Origin: Megalonaias nervosa
Taxonomy: Eukaryota; Mollusca; Bivalvia; Unionida; Unionidae
DNA length: 64,000 nucleotides
Reading direction: 5' to 3'
Assembly: GCA_016617855.1 (NCBI GenBank)
Contig: JAECUM010001106.1
Span: forward strand, 1 to 64,000
Shown here: positions 26,401 to 34,529 of the stretch, in pieces
Position numbering within the stretch: position 1 is the first letter of the stretch
Layout: every line of letters starts with the position of its first letter
Notes under the pieces: generated by a model
Database searches by the model: none
Told to the model about the DNA's origin: nothing
The model's input: only the letters and a program-made list of their open reading frames with translations
Position numbers and translations under genes: made by a program

Positions 26401-27256
26401 TAAATGTGATGGTAGTCAGATGCTCTACTCAGTAGTACAGTTCTGTTTTGACCAAGGCAACCTGGTACTAATATTAGTACTCATGCTTCATGGATGGCTG
26501 TGACATGTTAAAGTCTATGTTTATGTGGTCATCTACGTGCATTTATTCAAATTAAATTAAATATTAACTGTTGTTCTAAAATTTAATATTAAAATAGTGT
26601 AACCAGATCCTGATAGTTTGAAGGCTCAGCACCTTAAATATCATCGAAAACTTCCAGACGAAAATTATTGATCTTTATGGCCTTTTACATCTGTAGCCGG
26701 TACTAAACTGGGTCAAGATAATAGAACGTCGGGCATACCATTACAAATAACAGGGTAGTATCAATTTTTTTTCAACACCCACTGTTTTCATTATTACATC
26801 ACTGCACGCGATATTCAATCCGGTTTCTGCTACGTCACACCTTTAGGTTGACCTTGTCCAAAAATGTCCACGTAATTTAACATTGATTTTGCCTTATGTA
26901 CTTCTCGGTGCGTTTATATAATGCCCTTCAAAATGAAAATGGATGTATGAGGATGCAAATAACTTAAGAAATCTCCATTTAATGGTATGTGTAATCAAAT
27001 TCTAAGGAAAGACAATCGTTAAGGAAAGAGTCGGTTGTGAACGCCTGCCACGACTTTTTTTTTTTAGCTTGAGGCAATCATACGAGCTGCTGTTGTTGCC
27101 ACATCCACCCCTCTATTTACAATTACCGAGTTGACAGTGAGTGAAGGCAGTCTCTTAATTAATTTGACAGATAGCACAAATAATATCTCACAAGTCTAGA
27201 AGTGTCACAAATTTGCCATAAATTGCAGATGCGTCATATTTCACAGTTGCCGCCAT
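5374..27256 (-). CDS. AMN1: AMN1-like leucine-rich-repeat protein (whole gene, 7 coding exons)
   Basis: Seven exons on the minus strand join to a 269-residue protein: 27192-27256, 20181-20313, 16953-17097, 13920-14137, 11270-11326, 8136-8247 and 5374-5453. All introns have GT..AG ends and the phases agree; the sum is 810 bases. The protein has cysteine-type leucine-rich repeats, for example [44 protein letters not shown] and [19 protein letters not shown]. It ends in KQVTWTIY, close to vertebrate AMN1 (known from the family: about 258 residues). No F-box is visible, as in other AMN1 homologues. Yeast Amn1 antagonises the mitotic exit network; the animal role is poorly known, so function here is by homology only. 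The gene faces away from ARFGAP2/3, whose start lies 13.4 kb off. Confidence 0.93.
5454..8135 (-). other. AMN1 intron 6
   Basis: AT-rich intron. The only recognisable element is the SINE at 7340-7597. The rest shows no conserved reading frame. Confidence 0.7.
7327..7610 (-). mobile_element. tRNA-derived SINE with 13-bp target-site duplication
   Basis: The element body is 7340-7597, flanked by a perfect 13-bp direct repeat CAACCCTGTACAT at 7327-7339 and 7598-7610. On the minus strand the 5' head carries a polymerase III B box (GGTTCGAGTCT, reverse complement at 7513-7523) and a poorer A-box-like stretch near 7580. The 3' end reads GGCGTTAAACCCT followed by an A-rich tail of ACA repeats. This is a standard SINE layout. 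Perfect duplications suggest insertion more recent than the other repeats nearby. The exact SINE family is not identified. Confidence 0.85.
8136..8247 (-). CDS. AMN1: AMN1 coding exon 6
   Basis: This 112-base exon covers residues 207-243 plus one base. The acceptor is ACTATTAG and the donor CAG/GTAGGT. It encodes [20 protein letters not shown] and [11 protein letters not shown], the last LRRs. Confidence 0.95.
8248..11269 (-). other. AMN1 intron 5
   Basis: AT-rich intron. The right end (about 10505-11240) is an LTR-like block; no other gene or named element is seen between 8248 and 10500. Confidence 0.6.
10505..11240 (+). mobile_element. LTR-like block, third relative
   Basis: It starts TGTTATGTATAT, similar to the block at 1595. 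Near 11200-11240 it has TTCTAGGGCAAAAAATTAAT and then TTTAACAAAACTTGTTGG, matching the 3' parts of the blocks at 1595-2439 and 20824-21679. The terminal ~50 bases are missing, and it stops about 30 bases from exon 5 of AMN1. This is weak, eye-level similarity only. Confidence 0.3.
11270..11326 (-). CDS. AMN1: AMN1 coding exon 5 (57 bases)
   Basis: This small exon encodes 19 residues (188-206), [19 protein letters not shown], aligning with VSDSGVIALVSG of vertebrate AMN1. The acceptor is GTCTCAG and the donor AAT/GTGAGT. Both ends are in phase 0. It is too short to stand out as an open frame. Confidence 0.93.
11327..13919 (-). other. AMN1 intron 4
   Basis: Holds the 43-bp tandem repeat (12973-13144) and a two-copy direct repeat at about 13160-13265 (GAATTCAGACATCTGTTAAC). 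It otherwise has no recognised feature. Confidence 0.65.
12973..13144. repeat. Four exact-length copies of a 43-bp tandem repeat
   Basis: Units start at 12973, 13016, 13059 and 13102; each is TGACCCAGGTATAATGTCCC then CACATGGTGCATCTGTTGTG then TGC. The copies differ at only a few positions, so the duplication is young. An open frame on the minus strand through this block is a by-product of the repeat. Confidence 0.95.
13920..14137 (-). CDS. AMN1: AMN1 coding exon 4
   Basis: This 218-base exon encodes residues 115-187, the core of the LRR domain: three CC-type repeats with the ITD/LTD turn motif. The acceptor is CTTCTTAAG and the donor AAG/GTTTGC, a GT donor with a weak +3 to +5 match. Confidence 0.95.
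15235..15330. repeat. SINE-like fragment
   Basis: GGAGCAAAGTGCCTTGTTCT and AGGTCACA resemble a block also seen at about 18765 (AAAGTGTCCTGCCTAAGGAC) and, inverted, at about 52300 (GTGTCCTTGAGAAAGGCACT). This looks like one dispersed, probably tRNA-derived repeat. Edges are uncertain. Confidence 0.4.
15351..15567 (+). mobile_element. Double-hairpin MITE, copy 2
   Basis: About 217 bp. It has left TTACTGTATATACTTGCTTA and right CTTATGAGTATATATGGTAA termini that are inverted repeats. Both internal palindromes are present: CAGACCCAGATCTGC / CAGACCTGGGTCTG, and CTAATCTGCACTTGC / GCAGATCAGGAT. It has the same orientation as copy 1. Confidence 0.82.
16953..17097 (-). CDS. AMN1: AMN1 coding exon 3
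   Basis: This 145-base exon covers residues 67-114 plus one base of Gly115. The acceptor is TCTACCAG and the donor G/GTAAAG. It encodes the first LRRs ([37 protein letters not shown]). Confidence 0.95.
17346..17563 (+). mobile_element. Double-hairpin MITE, copy 3 (diverged)
   Basis: Recognised by AAGTCCAACTGTAAACTGTG, the palindrome CAGACCAAGATCTGC / GCAGATTTGGGTCT, and CACATAATGCACCAGCAGAT. The termini are worn (GTATATACAAATTAATATG; AAAAGCATGTATGATAC). Confidence 0.72.
18725..18860. repeat. SINE-like fragment
   Basis: ATGGCTCAATTAGTTCTGTT, AAAGTGTCCTGCCTAAGGAC and GGGAATTGAACTC suggest a tRNA-like head and box-B-like sequence. It shares a block with about 15240 and 52300. No target-site duplication was found. 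Confidence 0.4.
20181..20313 (-). CDS. AMN1: AMN1 coding exon 2
   Basis: This 133-base exon (one base completing codon 22, then residues 23-66) has acceptor TTTTGCAG and donor AAG/GTATGA. It encodes the pre-LRR segment with [20 protein letters not shown], matching the LPPNxKDRLxxIMSxxGxIT block of AMN1 proteins. Confidence 0.93.
20505..20620 (+). repeat. Possible tRNA-derived SINE head
   Basis: AGATAGCATAGAGAAACAGG could be a worn A box, and GTTGCGAGTTCAAACCTC resembles a B box (GGTTCRANYCC) at the right distance. No tail or target-site duplication was established, so this is tentative. Confidence 0.35.
20824..21679 (+). mobile_element. Putative solo LTR (856 bp)
   Basis: It starts TGTTACTTATATG and ends TAGTCACGTTACA, with TTAT directly repeated on both sides (20820-20823 and 21680-21683). 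The 3' third (GGGAAATAAATTATTTTGTT then TTTACAAAGCTTGTTG) matches the blocks at 1595-2439 and 10505-11240. The length is close to that of the first block (~845). There are no coding domains. A Gypsy-type solo LTR is the best guess. Confidence 0.42.
22740..23250 (+). repeat. Dispersed repeat, copy A
   Basis: Shares, in order, CTCTGAATAATT, TTACATCCCT.TGAA, TTTGTTCA.TTTT, GAAATATTA and ATCCTTGATGCT with the region 25985-26430 in the same orientation. It has no protein similarity. The element class is unknown. Confidence 0.5.
23987..24558. mobile_element. Non-autonomous pogo-type element with terminal inverted repeats
   Basis: It begins CAGTGTGACCCCATTATAAC and ends GCTATAGCGGGGTCACACTG, so the outer 12 bases are perfect inverted repeats. 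A TA follows the right end; the left flank has CA, possibly a decayed TA. This start is typical of pogo/Tigger elements (CAGTxxGACCCCxxTATAAC). Inside are extra copies of GTGTTATA in both halves and a duplicated block (about 24270-24365 and 24425-24500, sharing AAAAATACATATA and AGCCACGCCAC). There is no transposase, so it is a MITE or internally deleted copy. Confidence 0.78.
25985..26430 (+). repeat. Dispersed repeat, copy B
   Basis: Diverged relative of 22740-23250, recognised by GAGCTCTGAATAATTCG, GCTACATCCCTCTGAA, TTTGTTCAGTTTTG, TTACATCCTTGATGCT and GGGTACAAA. Confidence 0.5.
27192..27256 (-). CDS. AMN1: AMN1 coding exon 1
   Basis: This 65-base exon encodes residues 1-21 ([10 protein letters not shown].. 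to ..FVTLLD) plus two bases of codon 22. It was found by looking for a start that supplies the missing N-terminus. The donor reads TT/GTGAGA, and joining to exon 2 gives L-L-D-L-C, the same order as vertebrate AMN1 (LLDLC). The ATG sits in CAATGGCGGC, which also contains the ATGGCGGC core of a YY1 site. The exon is too short to show as a long open frame. Confidence 0.85.
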
Positions 27257-27330
27257 TGCTGTTTATTTTGGAAACGGCAGCAGGAAATTTTCGCACCAAA
27301 CAGTACCCGGTCCGTTTTTCTTAAGCGCAC
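27244..27330 (-). promoter_or_regulatory. AMN1 start region with YY1-like and E2F-like motifs
   Basis: On the minus strand the start codon overlaps CAATGGCGGC, a YY1-type downstream element. About 45 bases upstream lies TTTGGTGCGAAA, close to an E2F site (TTTSGCGCSAAA) with small mismatch. CG dinucleotides are more common here than in flanking DNA. No TATA box is obvious. This fits a TATA-less housekeeping promoter but is based on motifs alone. Confidence 0.4.
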
Positions 27331-27477
27331 GGTTATAGGAACCGCAGGAACTCGTATTCGTTTGTTTACAATTTATGTATCAGTCATACATGTACTATTT
27401 TTTTACAAAAATATATTATTTTTTTTATCTTGCTTACAATTTACCTATCAGGCATATATGTATTATAAATAAACTAG

Positions 27478-27509
27478 TGGAGGGGTGGGTGGGTGGGTGG
27501 GTGGGGTGG
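27478..27509. repeat. (GGGT)n microsatellite
   Basis: Five consecutive GGGT-type tetramers in a G-rich strand. Confidence 0.9.
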
Positions 27510-27669
27510 TTGTTTTTGTTTGTTTTGTTTTTTTTAAATTTAAGTTGAACATGTAATACTGATAGGTAAATTGTAAACAATGATACGAGTCCCTGTTATG
27601 ATAACCTGTCAATCCACCACACCAATGTCATCATTTCACCATCAACACTATCGCAATACTGTCACTAAG

Positions 27670-27670
27670 G

Positions 27671-27748
<78 letters not shown>
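27670..27748. repeat. (ACA)n(ATA)n microsatellite
   Basis: About a dozen ACA triplets change directly to about fifteen AAT triplets. Poly-Leu, poly-Ile and poly-Val frames on the minus strand are artefacts of this run. Confidence 0.97.
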
Positions 27749-28357
27749 CTTAATCTTAATATGGAAAACAGTATGGAACTGACAACATGACTCGGAGTAA
27801 GGTATGTAAAACAAACAAAAAATGTAGTCTTTAAAAGGAAAGAAAAAAATAACAAAAAAGGACATCACAAACAATATATAAAGTATTAATGTATAAATAG
27901 CATGACTTGGGACAGGTTTCCAATCATGAAGAAGTTAAAGCTTAAATAAAGCATATCAATAAACATGTTGTGGCACATAAGCATGTAACTGGAGTCCTTT
28001 ATTAAGGAGGGCAAAATGATTCAAGAGCCAAACGGGAATTTAACATTCGGCAGCCATGTTTGAAAAGTGTAGGGAAAAATAATTGATTGTCTAAAACTTG
28101 GTTCAAACGTTTTTATGTGTGGTGAGTCTGTCTGGTTTCAAGCGATAACACTGTAAGAAATGTAAGGAAATTATAGACAATGGTTCATAGGTTGTACTTG
28201 TTAAATTTTTTGCATTAAAAAAAGAACAGGATGAGTCTCTCTGGTTAGAAATGGTAACAATGCTAAAAGAGAAACGATGGCAATTGTGATTTTAATCTGA
28301 ATCATTATACTATACTTTATTTGCAGGCTCGAGATTTTGACATGAAAAGTGTGTGCA

Positions 28358-28359
<2 letters not shown>

Positions 28360-28444
<85 letters not shown>
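28360..28444. repeat. (GT)n(GA)n compound microsatellite
   Basis: A GT run of about 17 repeats joins a GA run of about 24 repeats. Confidence 0.97.
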
Positions 28445-28446
<2 letters not shown>

Positions 28447-29570
28447 TTAAAAACAAAAACAAAAAGAAAATAATTGTGGAGACAGTTTTTTTTAAACTAC
28501 TTTTTGGTAACCCCTTGCTAACTCAAACATCGAAAAGCCACACAAAAGTTAGAAATGTAATTTCCAGTCTCTTGAGAACAATCAAAGTGAAAACATAAAA
28601 TTCACACAAGGCTATTTATTATTTCTTGTTCTGGTCGTTATTTGATACTTCTTCGAGTTCGTTTTCATATTTTGGAATATAATATTGATTAGAGTTTGTG
28701 TCTGTCTTAGGATTCTCAAGAATCAGTCGTCTTATACTAATTTAAAAATCGAGAAATGATTCTGAGTTTGGGTTTCACTTGATTCTGCATGAAGTCACTG
28801 TAAATACGTTTCGCAGTTCCAAAGGTAGATTGTACATGTGGTTTTCTAAATGACTCATACGGGTTAGTAATATGAAAATATTCATATAGACTCATTCTGG
28901 TTTGCAACAATAAATTAACTTTTTTATACTAAAATGTGTGTTACTGCTATTTTTACTCCTGTCTTCGAGGTTTCTTTCCTTTAACGTTGTGGACAATTTT
29001 GCTTTAAAAAATGTGACGCCTATCTCGAAGTATAGTCCTGATTATAAAATATAGTCCAATGTCAACCATTCTTGCTCATATTAACATGATTGATGTGGTG
29101 TCGGTACATAAACACAAACAGAATATATGATGAAGTTGAAATCAAGACAAGAAAATCCATGTTTCTGGATTGCAATGTAAATGTTCCGTTCATTATTAGT
29201 CGTTTGCAAAGCAAAGCAGAATCAAGTATGATCTCAGTAGTATACGGATTATATATGGGGCTTTTTGGATCACTATACCATTTATAGAAAGTTAACATGG
29301 AACGGTCCAATGTATCGTTCCACAAATCAAAAGACCACTTATCTACTAAACACCAACCAGTTAGCTATTATCTAGCATCCACACTATACCATCATCTCGC
29401 CATATCCCCCCCCCCCCATATCTACAGTCTAGTACCCTGATATCTGCTATCCAACACTCAACAACACGCGGTTTGGAAGTGACTAAGACCCAGTTATTTA
29501 CTATCCAAACCCAGTGATCTGCCATCCAACACCTAGTTATCTACCATCCAATTTCTGCCACGACCTATTA

Positions 29571-29573
<3 letters not shown>

Positions 29574-29631
<58 letters not shown>
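29574..29631. repeat. (CT)n microsatellite
   Basis: An uninterrupted CT dinucleotide run of about 29 repeats. Confidence 0.97.
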
Positions 29632-29634
<3 letters not shown>

Positions 29635-29657
29635 GCATGAACCCGTATCAATTTAGT

Positions 29658-29922
29658 CAGCGGCGGTTTTAGGGCTCTGCGGGCGCAGTGCGAAATGAGA
29701 ATAATGGGACCCTCAAATCTAATTTTTATTTCAATTAAAAAATTCCGTGAAATATTCATAGAAAAGACAGGTCTATATTCAAAATCAAATTTATTTTTAA
29801 GTAATCTGTTTTAATTATAATCTGTTTAAAACAAACTCCAAACTTTTCGCAGCCACCAACTCCACCCCAGTCTGCGGGCCCGGTGCGATCGCACCTTTCG
29901 CATCTCGCTAAGGCCGCTACTG
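29658..29922. mobile_element. hAT-like MITE (265 bp)
   Basis: Ends CAGCGGCGGTTTTAGGG and CTAAGGCCGCTACTG are imperfect inverted repeats (CAGYRGCGGYYTTAG). The flanks ATTTAGT and ATTTATT look like a worn target-site duplication. A CAG start and ~8-bp duplication point to hAT. No transposase is present. A sub-terminal G/C-rich inverted pair (GGCGCAGTGCGAAA / TTTCGCA-like) is also present. Confidence 0.7.
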
Positions 29923-29989
29923 ATTTATTGCTGCACTGCATATAAATTTTCTTTTCGATTGTCGGGGAAGGACGTATACTTAGTCATTT

Positions 29990-30256
29990 TCTGCACTAAA
30001 TTGTATGCTATGCAACAGTAGAAGTCATTTTCTTCACTAACACTAGTGCTATTGTAATTGTAATTGGTTGTTGTTTTTTCTCACTAAATTGTGTGCTTCT
30101 GCAACAGTAAAGTTCAGTTACAGTGTATTTTCTCACTCAATGGTACGTTACTGCAATAGTAAAAGTCAGTTTCCTCACTCAGTGGTGGCACGCTATTACA
30201 ACAGCAAGTCAGTTCTTCGCTCATTGGTACGCTACTACAACAGTAAGAGTCAGTAA
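29990..30256. repeat. ~42-bp degenerate tandem repeat
   Basis: Repeated blocks contain CTACAACAGTAA, GTCAGTT and CTCACTCAGTGGTACG. Five to six diverged units are visible. Confidence 0.8.
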
Positions 30257-30389
30257 ATGGGGATGGTAGTTTTGTTTTTAAAAAAGAGCGTATGGGAGGG
30301 GTTAGAGCTTTACTCAATTCATGGGGGAGATTATAGAGTGGTAAGGAGATAGGGGAGTCTTTTTATTGATAAGGTATTAAGATTCTTTT

Positions 30390-31200
30390 TTTTTAAATGC
30401 CCCTTTTATACACCATTTCTTGTGTAAAATGGATGTTAGGTTTGTTTCAAATACGAAGGTATGGGCAGGGGGAGGGATATTATACATGGGGGGTGGGTGT
30501 TTAGATATCTTTACTTTATTTGTAAGGAGGATCCTAGCATGGTAAAAGGGCTAGGGAAGTTACATTTGTTTTTAACTGATTTAAAATCTTTTTATACCCC
30601 TTCTTTTGCATCCTGCCTGTGTAAATGGGATGGCAGTTTTGTTTACAACAGGAGGGTAAGAGAGGACAAGACCATTATAACTGTAGGTAAAGACTTTTAC
30701 TTTATTTTATAAGGGTATCATATGGTGGTAGGGGAGATAGTTAAGTTAGTTTTGTTTGTAAGGGACTTCAATTCTATTTTATTCCCCTTCTTTTACATTG
30801 TACCCTGTGTGGTCAGTAAGTGAGTAAATGTTGGTCCTTCCAAAATGAAGTAGGGAAGTAATGACAAGGGGATACTAGTTTTAATTTGTTTACAAGAGGA
30901 TCATAAGGTCGTAGGGAGTTAGGGAAGTTAGTTTTGTTTATAATGTATTTAAAATCTATTTTTAGATCTCTTGTTTTACATTTTACCATATGTGAATGGG
31001 ATGGCAGGTTTGTTTAAAATTATAAGGCTGGGAAGTGGATGGAGATTATGAAAGAACTAGATGATTTGTTTTGTTTATTTTATTTTAATAGGGATCATAC
31101 GGAGTTAGTGGGCTACAGAGGGTAGTTTTGTTTATAGGGGATTCAATTTTATTCTGTATAGCCCTTGTTTTACATCCAATCCTGTGCGCTCAGGAAATTA
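30390..31200 (+). repeat. ~190-bp degenerate tandem repeat, about five units
   Basis: A block resembling CCTGTGTAAATGGGATGGCA recurs near 30415, 30610, 30795, 30980 and 31172. Each is preceded by a TTTTACATC-like stretch and followed by TTTGTTT and a GGGA-rich part with TAAGGAGGATCATA-like sequence. Spacing is 185-195 bp. There is no coding signal beyond chance frames. Confidence 0.75.
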
Positions 31201-31501
31201 CTGAATATTTGTCGTTTCACGATTTTTTTTAATAGTAAGTGGAGTTTTATTATTATATTTATTTTATAGGTCAGAGAACCCATACATGAGAAACTTGTAT
31301 TCATTTAGTTAAAGGGCCGACAAACTCCAACCTACTGCATTTCCCTCAAAAATAGAACATATATGTTGCAAAACAGATAGACCCATCATGTGAAATGTAT
31401 GACGTCATTCTAATTTTAGAAGGCAGACAAACTCATATTTCCCTCCAAATAGTGTTGGAAGTGTCAATAAATGAAGTTGGTATGGAAACAATATTTCTCA
31501 A

Positions 31502-31523
31502 ATATATATATATATATATATAT
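31502..31523. repeat. (TA)n microsatellite
   Basis: Eleven TA repeats. Confidence 0.95.
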
Positions 31524-31647
31524 GTCGAAATTTCATCTTAATAATAATGACAAGCTATTATTTGTGTTGTTCTACAGATCGGACAGTGGAACTATAGAGA
31601 ATAATGCAGATGTACGGAATGTTATGTTAAAGGCGTCCAGTAAAAGC

Positions 31648-31650
<3 letters not shown>

Positions 31651-31682
<32 letters not shown>

Positions 31683-31697
31683 GAGAGAGAGGGAGGG
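31651..31697. repeat. (GA)n microsatellite
   Basis: GA run with a few GG interruptions. Confidence 0.95.
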
Positions 31698-32301
31698 GGA
31701 AGGCACAAATGGAATATTCAAGGGAGAGGATAGAATTCCATGAATATAATTTTATATAGTATCGACAGAATAGCTATGGTTCGAAGCTGTTCAAAGTCCA
31801 ATTAGGTGGCAAAGAGAAGATAACCACACGTTCTTAACATAATCATGAGCAATGTAAAACACGATTTCCGAATTAGGATATCAAGTCTAATAGGCAAGAG
31901 TGAACACAGTGTACTACATACAGTTTAATTACAATTGCTATACATAATTTATGAAAGGAGAAAGGACAAAAACATATCATGAACGAGCAAACTCGACTAT
32001 AGCAAGAATTACTTGAAGCTGAAGGAACTTGAAGTATATTTGTCAACGAAGAAAGAAAGAGAATGTTCAACAAGGCATGAAAACTCCAAACAAAATCAGG
32101 AAGAAACACACACTTTAAAGGAAAACACTACTGACAAAAGATCCCTAAATACAAAAGGAATATAATATATTCAGGTATCAGTGAATATCCTAAAAAGGAA
32201 ACTAAGAACCAATATAAAGAACCTGTCTAATCAAGCTTAAAAGTAATCCAAGCTTTTGATAGTTATAACAAGTCCAAACTAAAGAACAAAGAAGATATAC
32301 T

Positions 32302-33082
32302 CTCTCGTTGCACCAACATGTCATGAACATATGCAAGGCTGCATATCTTGAGCTGAGACGAATCAGCTCCATTCGCAAGTATCTTTCAGTTGATGCCACT
32401 AAAACACTTGTGTGTTCCTTAGTACTTTCAAGACTGGACTATTGTAACTCAATTCTGTCTGGTTCGTCTCAATATCTACTTCAGAAACTTCAAAAGTTCA
32501 AAATACAGCTGCTCGGATCATCCTTAGAGTACCACGATCAGAGCACGCCTCTCCCCTGCTCTGTACCCTACACTGGCTATCGATACGATCCAGAATTAAA
32601 CACAAAATTTGTTCTCTGTGCTACGTTTCACTGACGGGCTCAAGTCCAACATACCTATCTGACCTCACCCATGTGTACACACCTGCAAGATGCTTACGCT
32701 CCTCTTCTGACACTCGTATTCTCATCATTCCCACTATGAAGATGAAATCATGTGGACAACGCTCTTTTGCATACCAGGGCCCAGCAACATGGAACGAATT
32801 GCCCACTGCACTTAGACACAAAGACACAGTGATCTCATTCAAGAGCGCTCTTAAAACTTACCTATTTCAACTGCAAGAACAGACTTAAAGACCTAATAAT
32901 GTATCCTTGCCTTAAATATTTACAGCATATTTTCTGTTTCTACTTTCGTGGTGTTTGTTTTTAATTTTGTAATCATATCATTATATATGTTTTTTTAAGT
33001 GTTGTCAAATGTTGTAAAGCGCTTAGAGCTTCTAAAGATTAGGCGCTATACAAAGTCCTCATTATTATTATTATTATTATAG
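32302..33082 (+). mobile_element. 5'-truncated CR1/L2-type LINE, C-terminal ORF2 and 3' end
   Basis: The first frame (32308-32634) reads HVMNICKAAYLELRRISSIR, then KTLVCSLVLSRLDYCNSILS, the well-known region after the reverse-transcriptase core of CR1/L2 elements. A frameshift near 32500 moves it to another frame, which later gives YTPARCLRSSSDTRI, CGQRSFAYQGPATWNELP and FKSALKTYLFQ. The 3' UTR contains TAAAGCGCTTAGAGC and GGCGCTATACAAA and ends in an ATT-repeat tail, the typical CR1/L2 end. The element is dead (frameshift, no catalytic core) but fairly well preserved. Confidence 0.88.
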
Positions 33083-34529
33083 GGGAACTATATAGCGACT
33101 CCACAGTGAAAGAAAGGATTCTGTATAGCAATGCCTCGTTAGTTGATGTGAAGGAACATTTTGTGAACTTAATTGTACTTAATTTCTTTTCCTTTTTATT
33201 CTCCTGTTTACCATGTATATTTAGCCAAAATATTATTTCCTTTTCTTCTATTTATCCTCTCGTTGACCATGTAAATTTTGTCAATATAATTTCATTTTTC
33301 TTCGCATTGTAAAATAAGTTGCAAAAATAAATTGTTTGAATATTGTGTGATCTGTTCGCAACGATTAACCGCAAAAATTACATTCAAGCTGCCCAAAAAT
33401 TCGAAAAATATTGTTATTTTGCCACGCATCTGTCCGTATCCGTGTACTTTAGGTGCGACGAATGTGTTGCTGAATTAGCATTAAGAAACTACATTTAGAA
33501 ATAAAAATGTGAACTTTCCACTCTTGTTAACACGAGGTACTTGCCTGAGTAACTATTGTTAGTGTTGACCTTTACTAAACTATCTGTATAGTCACTTGGA
33601 AAATAGTTTTAGTCCCGCTTTTCGTAACATTCTAGTAAACTAACTTTATTCTGATTTAATACAACAGTGACTCAGCCAGGTCATAAAGAGTGAACGACAA
33701 ACAATAGCCAGCATTGTTACAATTCAGATCAATAATGGAAGTAGACAAGGAGCATCGGTGCTATTTATGTCCGATAAAATCTCGTTATTTTACGGAAATA
33801 TGGCATACGATTTCATGAGGGCCCTGAGCTCAGATTCAATATAGAATGAATGTACAACAAAACAATTCCATACGAGAACAAAGGCTTTCACAAAATTTCC
33901 CGACTTACTGACAAAAGACAGGAAATGTTTTATTCCAAATCGTAAAATTTGACATCGTAGATATCACTGCTTTATGACTATATTTTAACCACTCGAACCA
34001 GTGTAAAGATAAAATTGCCATCTACGCCAATAATGGTAGAATTTTGATCTATGGCATCTGCTTGGTATCATTCTGGTGAAATGGTCAACCAAAAAATGAA
34101 AACATGCGTTTGATCTACAATTGGATGACAGTTCTGTAGAATGTCGAGAGAATTTACATTCCACGGTACACTACACGAACTCTCATTCCATGAGTTATCT
34201 TGATGAGCTATTTTTCCGACTCGACAACTACATATCAGGTGCACAGATAGTACATACATACAATGAAACAATGCATATAAGAAACATTGTAATGCCAACA
34301 GTAACAGCAGATTACACAACAAGACAACATTATATACAAATACACGTTAGTTTTTATTAATAAAAACGTCTGTACACATAGGACACATTATAGAAGACAT
34401 ACATTTTGAAAAGTTAGATAAGAAATATGACAATATCTTTTGAAGAGGATACACAAAGGCCATATTTCTTCTTTGGGATATCAGGAAATGAGTGCTAAAA
34501 GCAAAATTTAAAACTAAAACCAAAGTAAG

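Larger units (their letters stand above)
20314..27191 (-). other. AMN1 intron 1 (6.9 kb)
   Basis: The largest AMN1 intron. It holds a SINE-like fragment (about 20505-20620), a putative solo LTR (20824-21679), a pogo-type terminal-inverted-repeat element (23987-24558) and a pair of diverged direct repeats (about 22740-23250 and 25985-26430). The rest is AT-rich with no gene seen. Confidence 0.65.

Noticed and set aside
27631..27874. Minus-strand frames rich in poly-Leu, poly-Ile and poly-Val
   Set aside because: They are translations of an (ACA)n(ATA)n microsatellite.
28353..28598. Plus-strand frame with Cys-Val and Arg-Glu repeats
   Set aside because: A product of the (GT)n(GA)n run, with no conserved part downstream.
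34068..34360. Overlapping frames on both strands near 34.1-34.3 kb
   Set aside because: No recognisable motif, no splice context and ordinary chance length for AT-rich DNA.
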